Source of the DNA: Vagococcus allomyrinae
GTDB taxonomy: Bacteria > Bacillota > Bacilli > Lactobacillales > Vagococcaceae
Assembly (NCBI RefSeq): GCF_017829975.1
Contig: NZ_JAEEGA010000016.1
Location: 1 to 64,000 of the forward strand
Direction of reading: 5' to 3'
DNA length: 64,000 nucleotides
Every line of letters starts with the position of its first letter. Position 1 is the first letter of the stretch. Of this stretch, positions 50,231 through 59,195 are shown piece by piece. Made by a program: the position numbers and the translations under genes. A model generated the notes under the pieces. The model did not search any database. It saw only the letters and a list, made by a program, of their open reading frames with translations, and was not told where the DNA came from.

Positions 50231-50344
50231 TTGAGACAAAGGACATCGGACCATTAATAGATAAAGGAGAGCCGTTGTTCTTAGCGGTTTTACCGCTTAG
50301 AGACAAGGGACATCGGACCATTAATAGATAAAGGAGAGCAGGCT
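50231..50344. repeat. Tandem 40 bp direct repeats with hairpin module
   Basis: A block starting GAGACAA(A/G)GGACATCGG and ending AGATAAAGGAGAGC occurs at about 50231-50273 and again at about 50300-50340, about 69 bases apart. Between them lies GCCGTTGTTCTTAGCGGT-TTTACCGCTTAGAGACA, the hairpin module also seen in repeat copy A. The second block carries the ribosome site of ispD (AAAGGAGAGC). Confidence 0.8.
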
Positions 50345-51055
50345 ATGGAGTATGAGCTGATTCTGTTAGGTGCAGGTCAAGGGCGACGAATGCGCGCCTC
50401 CCGCAACAAGGTACTGCTGGAATTAAATGGTAAGCCGGTTTTGGCCTATGCCTTAGCAACTTTCCTAGCTGACCCAGCTTGTCAGCGCGCCATCGTGGTG
50501 ATTCAAGAGGATGAGCGTTCTCTTGTAGAGGCGTTGATTGAGACGTACTTTTTTGAATGTGGGACGGCTATCGAGTTGGTGGTAGGCGGCTGTGAGCGTC
50601 AAGACAGTGTCTATCAAGGCTTATTGGCGGTGGAGAATCAATCAGGCTATGTCTTTGTTCACGACGGGGCTCGTCCTTTTGTGACGCAAGAAATATTGAA
50701 AGCAGTCAGTAAGAGTGTCATGCGCCAACAGGCCGCGATTGTTGGGGTTCCTGTTAAGGACACGATCAAAAAGGCGGAAGGAGGCAATGTGATCGGGACA
50801 ATTCCCCGAGACACGTTGTGGCAAGTCCAAACGCCCCAAGCTTTTGTTACCCAAGAATTGAAGCAAGCTCACGAACAGGCACAAGCAGAGGGGTATCTGG
50901 GAACCGATGATGCTTCGCTAATTGAACAATTTGGCAATCGGAACATCGCCATGGTCGCTGGCAGTTATGAAAACATTAAACTGACCACCCCAGATGATAT
51001 GATTATGGGAGAAGCGATTGCTAAATGGCGTCTGCAGAGTGGAGGGGGGAAATGA
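50345..51055 (+). CDS. ispD: 2-C-methyl-D-erythritol 4-phosphate cytidylyltransferase
   Basis: A 236-residue IspD. Nucleotide loop [26 protein letters not shown] (8-33), [19 protein letters not shown] (about 103-113), [14 protein letters not shown] and the final [11 protein letters not shown]...[12 protein letters not shown]. It makes CDP-methylerythritol in the MEP isoprenoid pathway. Overlaps ispF by 4 bases (ATGA). Its presence with ispF means the organism keeps at least part of the MEP route, unlike E. faecalis. Confidence 0.94.
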   Translation: MEYELILLGAGQGRRMRASRNKVLLELNGKPVLAYALATFLADPACQRAIVVIQEDERSLVEALIETYFFECGTAIELVVGGCERQDSVYQGLLAVENQSGYVFVHDGARPFVTQEILKAVSKSVMRQQAAIVGVPVKDTIKKAEGGNVIGTIPRDTLWQVQTPQAFVTQELKQAHEQAQAEGYLGTDDASLIEQFGNRNIAMVAGSYENIKLTTPDDMIMGEAIAKWRLQSGGGK

Positions 51056-51528
51056 GAATTGGTCAAGGGTTTGATGTTCATCAACTCGTCTCAGGTCGAC
51101 CGCTGATTATCGGTGGTGTCACCATTCCACATGACAAAGGACTACTCGGTCATTCTGATGGGGATGCTTTATTACACGCTATTACAGATGCGCTTTTAGG
51201 AGCGGCTGGCATGGCAGATATTGGACATTTATTTCCTGATACAGATGATTATTTTAAAGATGCCGATTCCGTGGTATTATTAAGTAAAGCTTGGCAAGAG
51301 ATTAATCGGGCAGGATTTAAGGTCGGCAACATTGATTGCACCATTTTGGCTGAAAAGCCGAAAATGCAGCCTTATTTGCCGGAAATGACAGCGAAAATTG
51401 CTCAGGCTTGTGGTTGTCATATCTCTCAAGTTAATGTGAAGGCGACGACGATGGAAACAATGGGTTTTGTCGGTCAAGAAGAAGGTATCGGCGCCCTTGC
51501 AGTAGCATTATTAGTAATTACAAAATAG
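51052..51528 (+). CDS. ispF: 2-C-methyl-D-erythritol 2,4-cyclodiphosphate synthase
   Basis: A 158-residue IspF, starting at ATG 51052 inside the ispD stop. Metal ligands GFDVHQL (D8, H10) and [20 protein letters not shown] (H42), [19 protein letters not shown] and the ending [24 protein letters not shown] are all present. It forms the cyclic diphosphate in the MEP pathway as a homotrimer. GGAGGGGGG lies a few bases upstream. gltX follows after 15 bases. Confidence 0.95.
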   Translation: MRIGQGFDVHQLVSGRPLIIGGVTIPHDKGLLGHSDGDALLHAITDALLGAAGMADIGHLFPDTDDYFKDADSVVLLSKAWQEINRAGFKVGNIDCTILAEKPKMQPYLPEMTAKIAQACGCHISQVNVKATTMETMGFVGQEEGIGALAVALLVITK

Positions 51529-51543
51529 AAAGAGGCTATGATC

Positions 51544-53007
51544 ATGACAAAAAAAGTACGTGTGCGCTATGCACCAAGTCCAACAGGACATTTACACATT
51601 GGAAATGCGCGAACTGCGCTATTTAATTATTTATATGCGAAACATCACGATGGTGAGTTTATTATTCGAATTGAAGACACCGATTTAAAACGCAATATTG
51701 AAGGTGGCGAAAAAAGTCAATTAGACAATTTAACCTGGTTGGGAATTGATTGGGCAGAAGGTCCAGAAAATCCAGGGAAATATGGCCCTTACCGTCAATC
51801 AGAACGTAAGGATATCTACACGCCTTTGGTGGATCAATTGTTAGCCAGCAATTTGGCATATAAATGTTATGCGACGGAAGCAGAGTTAGAAGAAGTCCGT
51901 GAAGCGCAAAAAGCACGTGGTGAAATGCCTCATTACAATGGCATGTGTGCTGACTTGACGATCGAAGAACAAGCGGCTTACGAAGCAGAAGGCCGTGAGC
52001 ACGTGGTTCGTTTCCGCGTACCGAAAAACAAGGAATTCAAATTTAACGACCTCGTAAAAGGGGACATCAGTTTTGAATCTGACAGCGTCGGTGGCGATTT
52101 TGTTATTTTAAAACGAGATGGCATGCCGACTTATAACTTTGCTGTGGCTGTCGATGATCACATGATGGAAATTTCTCATGTTCTTCGGGGGGATGACCAC
52201 ATTGCCAATACGCCTAAACAATTGATGATCTATGAAGCATTTGGTTGGGTACCGCCAGTCTTTGGTCACATGACGTTGATCATCAACAGCGAAACAGGTA
52301 AAAAACTAAGCAAGCGGGATGAAACCATTTTACAATTTATTGAGCAATACCGTGATTTAGGTTATTTACCAGATGCGATGTTTAACTTTATCGCCTTATT
52401 AGGCTGGTCACCAGTTGGGGAAGAAGAACTCTTTACGCCAGCACAAATCATTGAAATGTTTGACGCTGATCGTTTAAGCAAATCGCCAGCCGCTTTTGAT
52501 GGTAAAAAATTAGAGTGGATTAACAACCAATACATTAAACAATTGGAGTTGGATCAATTAACTGAAATGGCCTTGCCTTTCTTAGTGAAAGCTGATAAAG
52601 TAGAAGCCAATCCCGATGCTGAAAAATTAGCGTGGGTGAAAAAGTTAGTCAGCTTGTATCAACCGCAAATGAGTTATGCAGCTGAAATTGTTGAGTTGTC
52701 TGATTTGTTCTTTGGGGATCATCCAGTGGCTGATGGTGAAGCTAAAGAGGTTTTAACAGGAGAGACTGTCCCGACGGTTCTAACCGCTTTTAAAGGGCAA
52801 ATCGAAGCCTTAACCGAATTTGATGTTCCGGCCATTAAAGCAGCCATTAAAGCTGTTCAAAAGGAAACAGGAATTAAAGGGAAAAATCTCTTTATGCCGA
52901 TTCGAGTGGCTGTTTCAGGGGAAATGCATGGCCCTGAATTAGGTGACACGATCGTGTTACTCGGTAAAGAAAAGACCATCGCTCATTTAGAAAAAGCCTT
53001 AGCTTAA
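51544..53007 (+). CDS. gltX: Glutamyl-tRNA synthetase
   Basis: A 487-residue class I synthetase. HIGH-type motif [18 protein letters not shown] (about 11-28), [18 protein letters not shown] and KLSKRDET (about 255, KMSKS equivalent), plus the usual C-terminal anticodon-binding helical domains. It charges tRNA-Glu, and in bacteria lacking GlnRS also mischarges tRNA-Gln for the GatCAB route. Start at ATG 51544 rather than 51538, since AGAGG then has 8-base spacing. Next comes the T-box leader of cysE. Confidence 0.95.
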   Translation: MTKKVRVRYAPSPTGHLHIGNARTALFNYLYAKHHDGEFIIRIEDTDLKRNIEGGEKSQLDNLTWLGIDWAEGPENPGKYGPYRQSERKDIYTPLVDQLLASNLAYKCYATEAELEEVREAQKARGEMPHYNGMCADLTIEEQAAYEAEGREHVVRFRVPKNKEFKFNDLVKGDISFESDSVGGDFVILKRDGMPTYNFAVAVDDHMMEISHVLRGDDHIANTPKQLMIYEAFGWVPPVFGHMTLIINSETGKKLSKRDETILQFIEQYRDLGYLPDAMFNFIALLGWSPVGEEELFTPAQIIEMFDADRLSKSPAAFDGKKLEWINNQYIKQLELDQLTEMALPFLVKADKVEANPDAEKLAWVKKLVSLYQPQMSYAAEIVELSDLFFGDHPVADGEAKEVLTGETVPTVLTAFKGQIEALTEFDVPAIKAAIKAVQKETGIKGKNLFMPIRVAVSGEMHGPELGDTIVLLGKEKTIAHLEKALA

Positions 53008-53027
53008 AACAGAATAGCAAGACAAAC

Positions 53028-53272
53028 ACGTTGAGAAGAATAAGTAAGGAAGTCGTTATTTTGCAGAGAGTCTGTGGGTGGTGTAAACAGACAGTGACAA
53101 CTCCTGAAATGCCTCTTTGAGTGGTTTTGGTGAATGGCGAAAAGCTTGTAGCTAAAAACGGAATAACAGCCGTTAATTTGTTTTAAAGGTGAGGCATACT
53201 CACGAAAAAAAGTGGAACCGCGTGTCAACGTCTTTTTCTTCAAGTTTTGGCTTGAAGAAAAAGACGTTTTTT
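53028..53272 (+). ncRNA. T-box riboswitch, cysteine-specific
   Basis: A full T-box leader. Stem I begins near GTTGAGAAGAATAAGTAAGG (53032). The specifier is TGC (Cys) at 53110-53112 in the context GAAATGCC. The T-box itself is AAGTGGAACCGCG (53210-53222). It is followed by the terminator AACGTCTTTTTCTTCAAG/CTTGAAGAAAAAGACGTT (53227-53270) with a T-run. Uncharged tRNA-Cys should relieve termination and raise expression of cysE-cysS and the genes behind. Confidence 0.9.
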
Positions 53273-53381
53273 GAGTTTAATTGATAAAAAAATGCAGGAT
53301 GGCAAGAGCCAGCTAGTAAATCAGCTAGGACAGTAGAGCTGTTCGAAGCTACCAAAAATAGGAATGATAAAGGAGAGGAAG

Positions 53382-53906
53382 ATGAGAGTTAGAGAGGATA
53401 TTCAAGTCGTAAAGGAACACGACCCTGCTGCACGAACGACTCTCGAAGTCGTCTTAACCTATCCCGGTGTTCATGCCCTTTGGGCTCACCGGGTCTCCCA
53501 TTTTTTGTTTAAGCACGGCTTTAAATTGTTGGCCCGCCTTAACTCCCAGTTTTGGCGCTTTATAACGGGGATTGAAATCCATCCAGGAGCCGTCATTGGC
53601 CGGCGGGTTTTTATCGATCACGGAATGGGAGTGGTCATTGGGGAGACGGCAGAAGTTGGAGATGACGTGGTGATTTTTCATGGGGTAACCCTTGGTGGCA
53701 CCGGTAAAGAGTGTGGTAAGCGGCATCCAACGATTAAAAATGGCGTGTTGTTATCAGCTCAGTCCCAGATATTGGGACCGATAACCATTGGCGAAGGGGC
53801 TAAAATTGGTGCCTCAGCCGTGGTGTTAAAGGATGTTCCAGCAGGCGCAACCGCCGTGGGGATACCTGCGAAAGTAGTCAAAGTAGAAAAGGAGTCAGAT
53901 AGATGA
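53382..53906 (+). CDS. cysE: Serine O-acetyltransferase
   Basis: A 174-residue CysE with N-terminal helices ([20 protein letters not shown]) and a left-handed beta-helix of hexapeptide repeats from about residue 60: [46 protein letters not shown], with the catalytic His in FIDHGMG and HGVTLGG. It makes O-acetylserine for cysteine synthesis. Short form typical of Gram-positives. Start ATG 53382 follows AAGGAGAGG. Overlaps cysS by 4 bases, under the Cys T-box. Confidence 0.94.
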   Translation: MRVREDIQVVKEHDPAARTTLEVVLTYPGVHALWAHRVSHFLFKHGFKLLARLNSQFWRFITGIEIHPGAVIGRRVFIDHGMGVVIGETAEVGDDVVIFHGVTLGGTGKECGKRHPTIKNGVLLSAQSQILGPITIGEGAKIGASAVVLKDVPAGATAVGIPAKVVKVEKESDR

Positions 53907-55312
53907 TCAAAATATATAATACCTTAACTCGTGAAAAAGAAACCTTTATCCCAATTGAATCAGGGAAGGTTAAGATGTACGTTTGTGGACCGACTGTCTA
54001 TAATTACATCCATATTGGCAACGCCCGCAGTACGATTGCCTTTGATACCATTCGCAAATATTTGGAGTATCGCGGTTATGAGGTTCATTACGTTTCTAAC
54101 TTTACCGATGTTGACGATAAAATCATTCGTGAAGCTAAAGCGCAAGGCGTGTCGCCTAAAGAACTAGCTGACCGATTTGTGGCGGCTTTTCATGCTGATA
54201 CGTCAGCGCTGAATGTTAAGCCCGCTTGTGAGCATCCACGAGTGGTGGAGTATATGGCTGACATCATCGAGTTTATTGACGCCTTAATCGAAAAAGAGTA
54301 TGCTTACCTTTCTCAAGGAGATGTCTACTACCGAACTCGGAAGTTTGCCGATTACGGCAAGTTAAGTGATCAGTCGATTGATGAGCTGGAAATAGGCGCC
54401 AGTAATCGAACAGGTGAAGAATTGGCGAAAAAAGAGGATCCGTTGGATTTTGCGTTGTGGAAAAGCGCAAAACCAGAGGAGATTTCTTGGGAATCCCCTT
54501 GGGGAGCTGGACGACCAGGCTGGCACATCGAGTGTTCAGTGATGGCTACCAAACTGTTGGGCGATACAATTGATATTCACGGTGGTGGACAGGATTTGGA
54601 GTTTCCCCATCATGAAAATGAGATTGCTCAAAGTGAGGCGAAAACAGGCAAAACGTTTGCGAATTACTGGATGCATAACGGTTACTTAACCGTCGGGGAA
54701 TCTGGCGAAAAAATGAGCAAGTCCTTAGGGAACTTTGTGACGGCCCATGATTTTATCGCGAATGGGGATCCTGAAAGTATTCGTTTTGCGCTGGCGACGA
54801 CTCAGTACCGCCGACCTATTCCCTTTAATGAAACCACCGTGGCCGATGCTGAGAACAATTTGCAAAAAATTAAAACGGCGTATCAAAATACGGAGTTTCG
54901 TCAAAAAGACGGGGCCGCAAGTTTGCCTGAAGATGAGGTTAAGTTGGCTGATTTAGCTTCGCTGCAAGACAAGTTTATCGCAGAGATGGATGACGATTTT
55001 AATGCGGCTAACGGAATTACCGTCGTATATGAATTAGTGAAATGGTTAAACAGTTACAATCAAGGGTCACAGATTTCCTTGGTTGTTAGTCAGCAAGCTT
55101 TAGGGTTATTGACGGAATGGCTAGGCATTTTTGGGATTGAGCTGGGCAGTCAAGAGCTGTTAGATGAGGCGATTGATCAATTGATGGCTGAACGTGAAGC
55201 AGCACGACAAAGTAAAAACTTCGCCCGTAGCGACGAAATTCGTGATTTATTAAAAGAGCAAGGCATTACATTAGAAGATACCCCACAGGGGACCAGATGG
55301 AGACGCAATTAA
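53903..55312 (+). CDS. cysS: Cysteinyl-tRNA synthetase
   Basis: A 469-residue class I synthetase. Zinc and ATP-binding region [32 protein letters not shown] (about 26-57), [14 protein letters not shown] and [19 protein letters not shown] (zinc ligands C and H), [16 protein letters not shown] (about 266-281). A helical anticodon domain follows. It charges tRNA-Cys. Coupled to cysE through an ATGA overlap, so synthesis and charging of cysteine share one T-box switch. Confidence 0.96.
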   Translation: MIKIYNTLTREKETFIPIESGKVKMYVCGPTVYNYIHIGNARSTIAFDTIRKYLEYRGYEVHYVSNFTDVDDKIIREAKAQGVSPKELADRFVAAFHADTSALNVKPACEHPRVVEYMADIIEFIDALIEKEYAYLSQGDVYYRTRKFADYGKLSDQSIDELEIGASNRTGEELAKKEDPLDFALWKSAKPEEISWESPWGAGRPGWHIECSVMATKLLGDTIDIHGGGQDLEFPHHENEIAQSEAKTGKTFANYWMHNGYLTVGESGEKMSKSLGNFVTAHDFIANGDPESIRFALATTQYRRPIPFNETTVADAENNLQKIKTAYQNTEFRQKDGAASLPEDEVKLADLASLQDKFIAEMDDDFNAANGITVVYELVKWLNSYNQGSQISLVVSQQALGLLTEWLGIFGIELGSQELLDEAIDQLMAEREAARQSKNFARSDEIRDLLKEQGITLEDTPQGTRWRRN

Positions 55313-55719
55313 TGAAAGAAACCAAGGATTTTAAATTGTTAAACGGTTTAGCATTAGCTTATGTAGGGGATGCGATTTATGAAATCTACATTCGTGATTA
55401 TTTGATTCGACAGGGGCAGACCAAGCCGAATATGCTTCACCGTCAGGCTACCACCTATGTGTCAGCTAAAGCGCAAAGTTATTTGATGAAAGAGATGATG
55501 GCGGCGGAAGTGTTGACTGAAGAAGAATTAGTGATGTATAAACGCGGGCGCAATGCTAAGAGTCATACCTCTGCTAAAAATGCCGATATTACCACCTATC
55601 GCGTGTCCACAGGGTTTGAGGCGCTATTTGGTTATTTGCATTTAACGGAGCAGAAAGAGCGCTTAGAAACGCTAGTTCATTGGTGTATTAAGAAGATAGG
55701 GGAGAAACAGGATGGTTAG
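55312..55719 (+). CDS. mrnC: Mini-ribonuclease III
   Basis: A 135-residue RNase III-like catalytic domain without a dsRNA-binding domain. [24 protein letters not shown] (with the RNase III acidic Asp) and [34 protein letters not shown] are diagnostic of MrnC, which matures 23S rRNA ends in Firmicutes. Start may be ATG 55312 (overlapping the cysS stop by one base) or ATG 55297 five codons earlier; GGAGACG lies between them and favours 55312. Overlaps rlmB by 8 bases. Confidence 0.92.
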   Translation: MKETKDFKLLNGLALAYVGDAIYEIYIRDYLIRQGQTKPNMLHRQATTYVSAKAQSYLMKEMMAAEVLTEEELVMYKRGRNAKSHTSAKNADITTYRVSTGFEALFGYLHLTEQKERLETLVHWCIKKIGEKQDG

Positions 55720-56536
55720 AAAGCAAAAGCAGCCACAGCAAAAACACAAGGGAAATGATCGCAATCAAGGCAAACCTCGTCGGGAGCTAGTTAGCGCCAG
55801 CGAGGAAGTCAATGAGGATTTTGCTTTTGGTCGTCATGCTGTTGTGGAGTCATTAAAAAATAATCGCGGCAATAAATTGTTCTTACAAGATGATTTAAGT
55901 GGCTCTAAAATTCAGGAATTGAAAGAGCTAGCTGCCGAATTTTCAGTGCCAGTTTCTTGGGCACCTAAGGTGAAGTTGGATAAGCTGACAGATGGAGCGG
56001 TTCATCAAGGCGCGGTTTTAGGCATTACGCCATTTGAGTATTTAACCGTCGAAGAATTGATCACTCAGACAAAAGAACGTCGCGAGGAACCTTTCTTTTT
56101 GATTTTAGATGGCATTGAAGATCCCCATAATTTTGGGTCAATACTAAGAACGGCCGATGCGGCAGGGGTCGATGGCGTGATCATTCCTAAACACCGAGCT
56201 GTGGGGATTACCTCAATCGTCACAAAAACCTCAACGGGAGCGGTGGAACATGTTCCCGTGGCGCGTGTGACAAACTTAAAACAAGCTATTGCAACCTTGA
56301 AAGAGCAGCAGTTTTGGGTCTTCGGAACGGATATGAATGGGACTGATTATCGCAGTTGGAACGTTTCTGGCTCGATTGCGCTGATTATTGGCAATGAAGG
56401 CAAAGGGATGTCGCCAGGACTAAAAAAAGAAGTTGATGAGATGTTGTCAATTCCAATGGTTGGCCATGTTCAAAGTCTAAATGCAGGCGTGGCGGCTGGT
56501 TTATTGATGTATGAAGTATTCCGTAAACGCAGTTAA
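55712..56536 (+). CDS. rlmB: 23S rRNA 2'-O-ribose methyltransferase RlmB / TrmH family
   Basis: A 274-residue SPOUT methyltransferase. A basic, Gln/Lys-rich N-terminal tail (about 1-30), substrate-binding domain starting [15 protein letters not shown], then the knotted domain with motif 1 [26 protein letters not shown] (about 131-156), motif 2 [10 protein letters not shown] and motif 3 [22 protein letters not shown]. It methylates a 23S rRNA guanosine. In the conserved order cysS-mrnC-rlmB-yacP. Confidence 0.92.
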   Translation: MVRKQKQPQQKHKGNDRNQGKPRRELVSASEEVNEDFAFGRHAVVESLKNNRGNKLFLQDDLSGSKIQELKELAAEFSVPVSWAPKVKLDKLTDGAVHQGAVLGITPFEYLTVEELITQTKERREEPFFLILDGIEDPHNFGSILRTADAAGVDGVIIPKHRAVGITSIVTKTSTGAVEHVPVARVTNLKQAIATLKEQQFWVFGTDMNGTDYRSWNVSGSIALIIGNEGKGMSPGLKKEVDEMLSIPMVGHVQSLNAGVAAGLLMYEVFRKRS

Positions 56537-56564
56537 ACACTAAACTTGAAGGAGGTGGGTCTGA

Positions 56565-57089
56565 ATGAAACGACAGATTTTATTGGTGGATGGTTATAAT
56601 ATGATCGGTGCTTGGCAAGAGCTGACGCTTTTGAAGAATCAAGAAAAGCTGGCAGATGCACGAGATTTATTACTCTTTAAATTATCCAATTATGCAAAGT
56701 ATGAAGGCATTGAGGTCATTGTTGTTTTTGATGCCCAGCTCGTTCCAGGGATTCAACAAGAATATCGCAAATATCAATTGACCGTCATTTTTACGAAAAC
56801 TGATGAAACAGCTGACAGTTATATTGAGAGAGCCGCAGGCGAATTGATGTCCCGCTTAACTCAAGTAACCGTTGCTACAAGTGATTTAGCCGAACAGTGG
56901 TTAGTGTTTTCGAAAGGGGCTTTACGAAAGTCGGCGAATGAACTGCTTCAGGATATCCAATTGACGAGAAAAAAAATTGAGCAAGAAACCAACTCATTTC
57001 GTTTAGCCAATGCCCATCGCAATTCTGCTTGGGACTTGGACCAATTGAATGATTTACAACAGTTATTAAAAGACTTATCAGACTCTTGA
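56565..57089 (+). CDS. yacP: NYN-domain ribonuclease YacP (Rae1)
   Basis: A 174-residue NYN (PIN-like) domain protein. LLVDGYNMIGAW (4-15) with the first acidic residue, VIVVFDAQLVPG and TKTDETADSYIERAAGEL carry the catalytic acids, VTVATSDLAEQW the late Asp. In Bacillus the orthologue is Rae1, a ribosome-associated A-site endoribonuclease. It begins 28 bases after rlmB with AAGGAGGTGGG. The expected sigH comes next, but about 415 bases away, separated by repeats. Confidence 0.92.
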   Translation: MKRQILLVDGYNMIGAWQELTLLKNQEKLADARDLLLFKLSNYAKYEGIEVIVVFDAQLVPGIQQEYRKYQLTVIFTKTDETADSYIERAAGELMSRLTQVTVATSDLAEQWLVFSKGALRKSANELLQDIQLTRKKIEQETNSFRLANAHRNSAWDLDQLNDLQQLLKDLSDS

Positions 57090-57505
57090 GTGCCTAATAT
57101 CAAGAATTTGGTTAGTCTTTATTTTTTACAATTAGCTAAAGAACAAAGAGCGGAAAGAATTAATGTTCTCTTTTTTGGGAATTATGCTCGTGATATTATG
57201 TAGCTCCCATTATATAATCATGATCAATCGTTAAACTTCTAGCTAAAAAGAAGCTGAAACCAACAGTCTTTGCTCGTAATTACGGTGATAATCCAGTGGA
57301 ACTATCTGTTCAAATTATTTTGCGGGATGTGTCTATATAGTTCCCATTAAATAATCATCCTTTACCGTTAAACTTTCAGCCAGAAAAAAGCTGAAAGTAT
57401 CACTCTTGGCGGATGATTATGCGAATTATCCAACGGAACTATATGTTTGAGTATTTAACATGATGTGTCTATCAGAAAAGAAAGATAGTCTTGGGAAGGA
57501 GAGAC
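57090..57505. other. Non-coding gap between yacP and sigH
   Basis: No gene seen. The gap is filled mostly by the two nested-palindrome units at 57196-57447. A short stretch at about 57100-57140 (CTAAT...TTAGTC then TTTATTTTTT) may act as a terminator of the yacP operon. Confidence 0.5.
57196..57447. repeat. Nested-palindrome repeats R4a and R4b in tandem
   Basis: Two complete units lie head to tail. R4a spans about 57196-57310 (from GTAGCTCCCATTATATAATC to GTGGAACTATC). R4b spans about 57333-57447, from ATATAGTTCC to GGAACTATAT. R4b has middle arms ATAATCATCC/GGATGATTAT and inner hairpin CTTTCAGC/GCTGAAAG. They are joined by ATTATTTTGCGGGATGTGTC, the reverse complement of the flank seen at R1 and R2. 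The middle arms differ from R1/R2 (ATAATGACGA/TCGTCATTAT) on both sides, so pairing is kept. Confidence 0.85.
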
Positions 57506-58066
57506 ATGATTGAAAAAAAAGATCGTGACGTTTTTGACCGCGTGTATTCAGATGAGTTCGAACGGGAATTTGAAACATGTAAGGGGATTATTTTTGCTTT
57601 GATGAAACGCTATCATCTAATCGGTTACGACCGAGATGATTGGTTGCAAGAAGGACGACTTGTCTTTTGGAAATCAAAGGAAAGCTTTGACGAATCGAAA
57701 GGAATCAGTTTGCTTGGCTTCTTTTCAATTAATTTTAGACGTCATATTATCTCCCTGTTTAGAACTCAAATGGCACAGAAGAGGAATTGTGGCTTAGCAA
57801 CGGTTTCATTAGAAGAACTAGCTGAACGGAAAGGTGACTCAAGCAAGAAAGTAGCTGCTGATCAAGAGGATGGCACTGAAGGGGTGATGTTGCGGGACTC
57901 ATTAAAAGGGTTCTCAGATTCATTATCTGGTTTTGAATTAATTGTTTGGTTAAATTTATTATTGGGCAAGTCATCAGAGGAAATTAGTGAAGGGGCCCAG
58001 TTGACTGCCGGGCAAGTTTGCAATGCGGTTGATCGGGTTAAAAGGAAAATTCGAAATGCATTATAG
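57506..58066 (+). CDS. sigH: Sigma-70-family RNA polymerase factor, SigH/ComX-like
   Basis: A 186-residue sigma factor with region 2 (EFETCKGIIFALMKRYHLIGYDRDDWLQEGRLVFWKSKESFD, about 19-60) and a C-terminal region 4-like helix-turn-helix (SEEISEGAQLTAGQVCNAVDRVKRKIRNAL). Position after yacP matches sigH of Bacillus and Listeria; in lactic acid bacteria this gene is the ComX/SigH relative linked to competence. Start ATG 57506 follows AAGGAGAG. The usual rpmG-secE-nusG genes do not follow. Confidence 0.85.
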   Translation: MIEKKDRDVFDRVYSDEFEREFETCKGIIFALMKRYHLIGYDRDDWLQEGRLVFWKSKESFDESKGISLLGFFSINFRRHIISLFRTQMAQKRNCGLATVSLEELAERKGDSSKKVAADQEDGTEGVMLRDSLKGFSDSLSGFELIVWLNLLLGKSSEEISEGAQLTAGQVCNAVDRVKRKIRNAL

Positions 58067-58382
58067 ACATGATCGTGACTGAGGCATTCCACTGTCTTCG
58101 AGGTAGACACCTTTGCGTTTGAGCTGGCAGCCGGGAAGCTTCGAAGCAAGGGATGCCAGTTGGATAAGACGCTTAAATTTTAAGTCAACGTTTCTTAACT
58201 GTGTTGGAAAAGAGGACGGTGCGACAGGTAATCGGCCAAAAACAGAAAAATAAAGTTTGTGAAAGGGCATAAAAAAGGCACAATTATAAAAAATGCTTAA
58301 TGTTTATTGCATTTAGAATAATTTTGTGATAAACTTGAAATTTTCTGAAAATTATGATATAATTTTGCCAGAGGTGAATTGG
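58067..58382. other. Non-coding region between sigH and veg, with possible structured RNA
   Basis: No reading frame of note. GGCATTCC (58083-58090) can pair with GGGATGCC (58150-58157), enclosing a hairpin GTCT/AGAC (58094-58108) and further small stems such as GCTTCGAAGC, so a folded RNA in the sigH 3' region is possible. CTGGCA/TGCCAG (about 58123-58160) offers a competing pairing. No known RNA family was recognised. Confidence 0.35.
58335..58363 (+). promoter_or_regulatory. Promoter of veg
   Basis: TTGAAA (58335-58340), 17 bases, TATAAT (58358-58363), with an extended TG two bases before the -10 box. A near-consensus strong promoter, in keeping with veg being highly expressed in Firmicutes. 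Confidence 0.9.
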
Positions 58383-58616
58383 ATGCCAACAACATTATCA
58401 ACAATTAAAAAGAAAATGGAAGATCGCATCGGAAGTAAGATTATGTTAGTCGCTCAAACAGGTCGTAAGCGTCAAACAGAACATCGCGGAACGTTGACTG
58501 AAACATATCCAGCTGTTTTTGTTGTCGATTTAGATCAAGGTGAAAACTCTTTCGAAAGAGTCTCCTACAGTTATACTGACATCTTAACTCACACTGTAGA
58601 GGTTGAATTTTTATAA
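58383..58616 (+). CDS. veg: Veg protein
   Basis: A 77-residue Veg family protein (DUF1021): TLSTIKKKMEDRIGSKIMLVAQTGRKRQTEHRGTLTETYPAVFVV followed by the diagnostic DLDQGENSFERVSYSYTDILTHTVE. Small beta-barrel (SH3-like) fold. In Bacillus subtilis Veg stimulates biofilm matrix genes, acting through the SinR pathway; that pathway is absent from lactic acid bacteria, so the role here is open. Start ATG 58383 follows AGAGGTG, and a strong promoter ends about 20 bases upstream. Confidence 0.92.
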   Translation: MPTTLSTIKKKMEDRIGSKIMLVAQTGRKRQTEHRGTLTETYPAVFVVDLDQGENSFERVSYSYTDILTHTVEVEFL

Positions 58617-58722
58617 ACCTTCTACATAACGATACGTAAAATAACTAGCCTATCATCTTAAGGCTTTTTATTTTGTCTAAAAATAAGGGAAATGCTTAAT
58701 TAACAAGAGAGGAGGAAGTGTC

Positions 58723-59178
58723 ATGGAAATTTATATTGATGGCGATGCTTGCCCAGTGAAAGAAGAAATCTATCGAGATGCCAAAGCTGCTGGGATCCAG
58801 GTAACCTTGGTCACTAGTCTGTCTCATTTTTCTGGCAAGGAGTTACCTGATAATGTCAAAGTGGTCTATGTTGACGAAGGGGCCGATTCGGCGGATTATC
58901 GAATTGTGGCCCTGACTAAACCGGGGGACATGCTGATTACGCAAGATTACGGCTTGGCCTCTTTAGTTCTGCCTAAAGGCGTAAGAGTGATGCATCATTT
59001 AGGGTATGAATACACTCAGGAAAATATTGGTCAGTTACTGGAGTCACGTTATGTCGGGGCTCAATTGCGAAAAGGTGGGCAACGGACGAAAGGGCCTAAA
59101 AAATACACGACTAGTGATCGTGAGAAATTTCGGAAAAATTTCAAGAAAATCTTGAAAGAAAGACCAACAAAAAAATGA
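58723..59178 (+). CDS. YaiI/YqxD family (DUF188) protein
   Basis: A 151-residue protein of the UPF0178 (YaiI/YqxD) family, a PIN-related fold. Hallmarks are IYIDGDACPVKEEIYRDAKAAG at the start, VYVDEGADSADYRIVALTKPGDMLITQDYGLASLVLPKG (about 45-85) and the closing KGPKKYTTSDREKFRKNFKKIL. The acidic residues suggest a metal-dependent nuclease, but no activity is established. AGGAGGAAG before ATG. It is followed by the phosphatase gene on the same transcript. Confidence 0.9.
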   Translation: MEIYIDGDACPVKEEIYRDAKAAGIQVTLVTSLSHFSGKELPDNVKVVYVDEGADSADYRIVALTKPGDMLITQDYGLASLVLPKGVRVMHHLGYEYTQENIGQLLESRYVGAQLRKGGQRTKGPKKYTTSDREKFRKNFKKILKERPTKK

Positions 59179-59195
59179 TGGTTGGAGGAGAGCAG

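Noticed and set aside
50231-50344. Possible CRISPR-like direct repeats
   Set aside because: Only two copies, spacer made of known repeat module, no cas genes; it is a local duplication.
53004-53243. 79-residue minus-strand reading frame
   Set aside because: Antisense to the T-box leader; its openness follows from the leader sequence and it has no start signals.
58061-58270. 69-residue minus-strand reading frame downstream of sigH
   Set aside because: No ribosome site and low-complexity composition; the region is better explained as non-coding.
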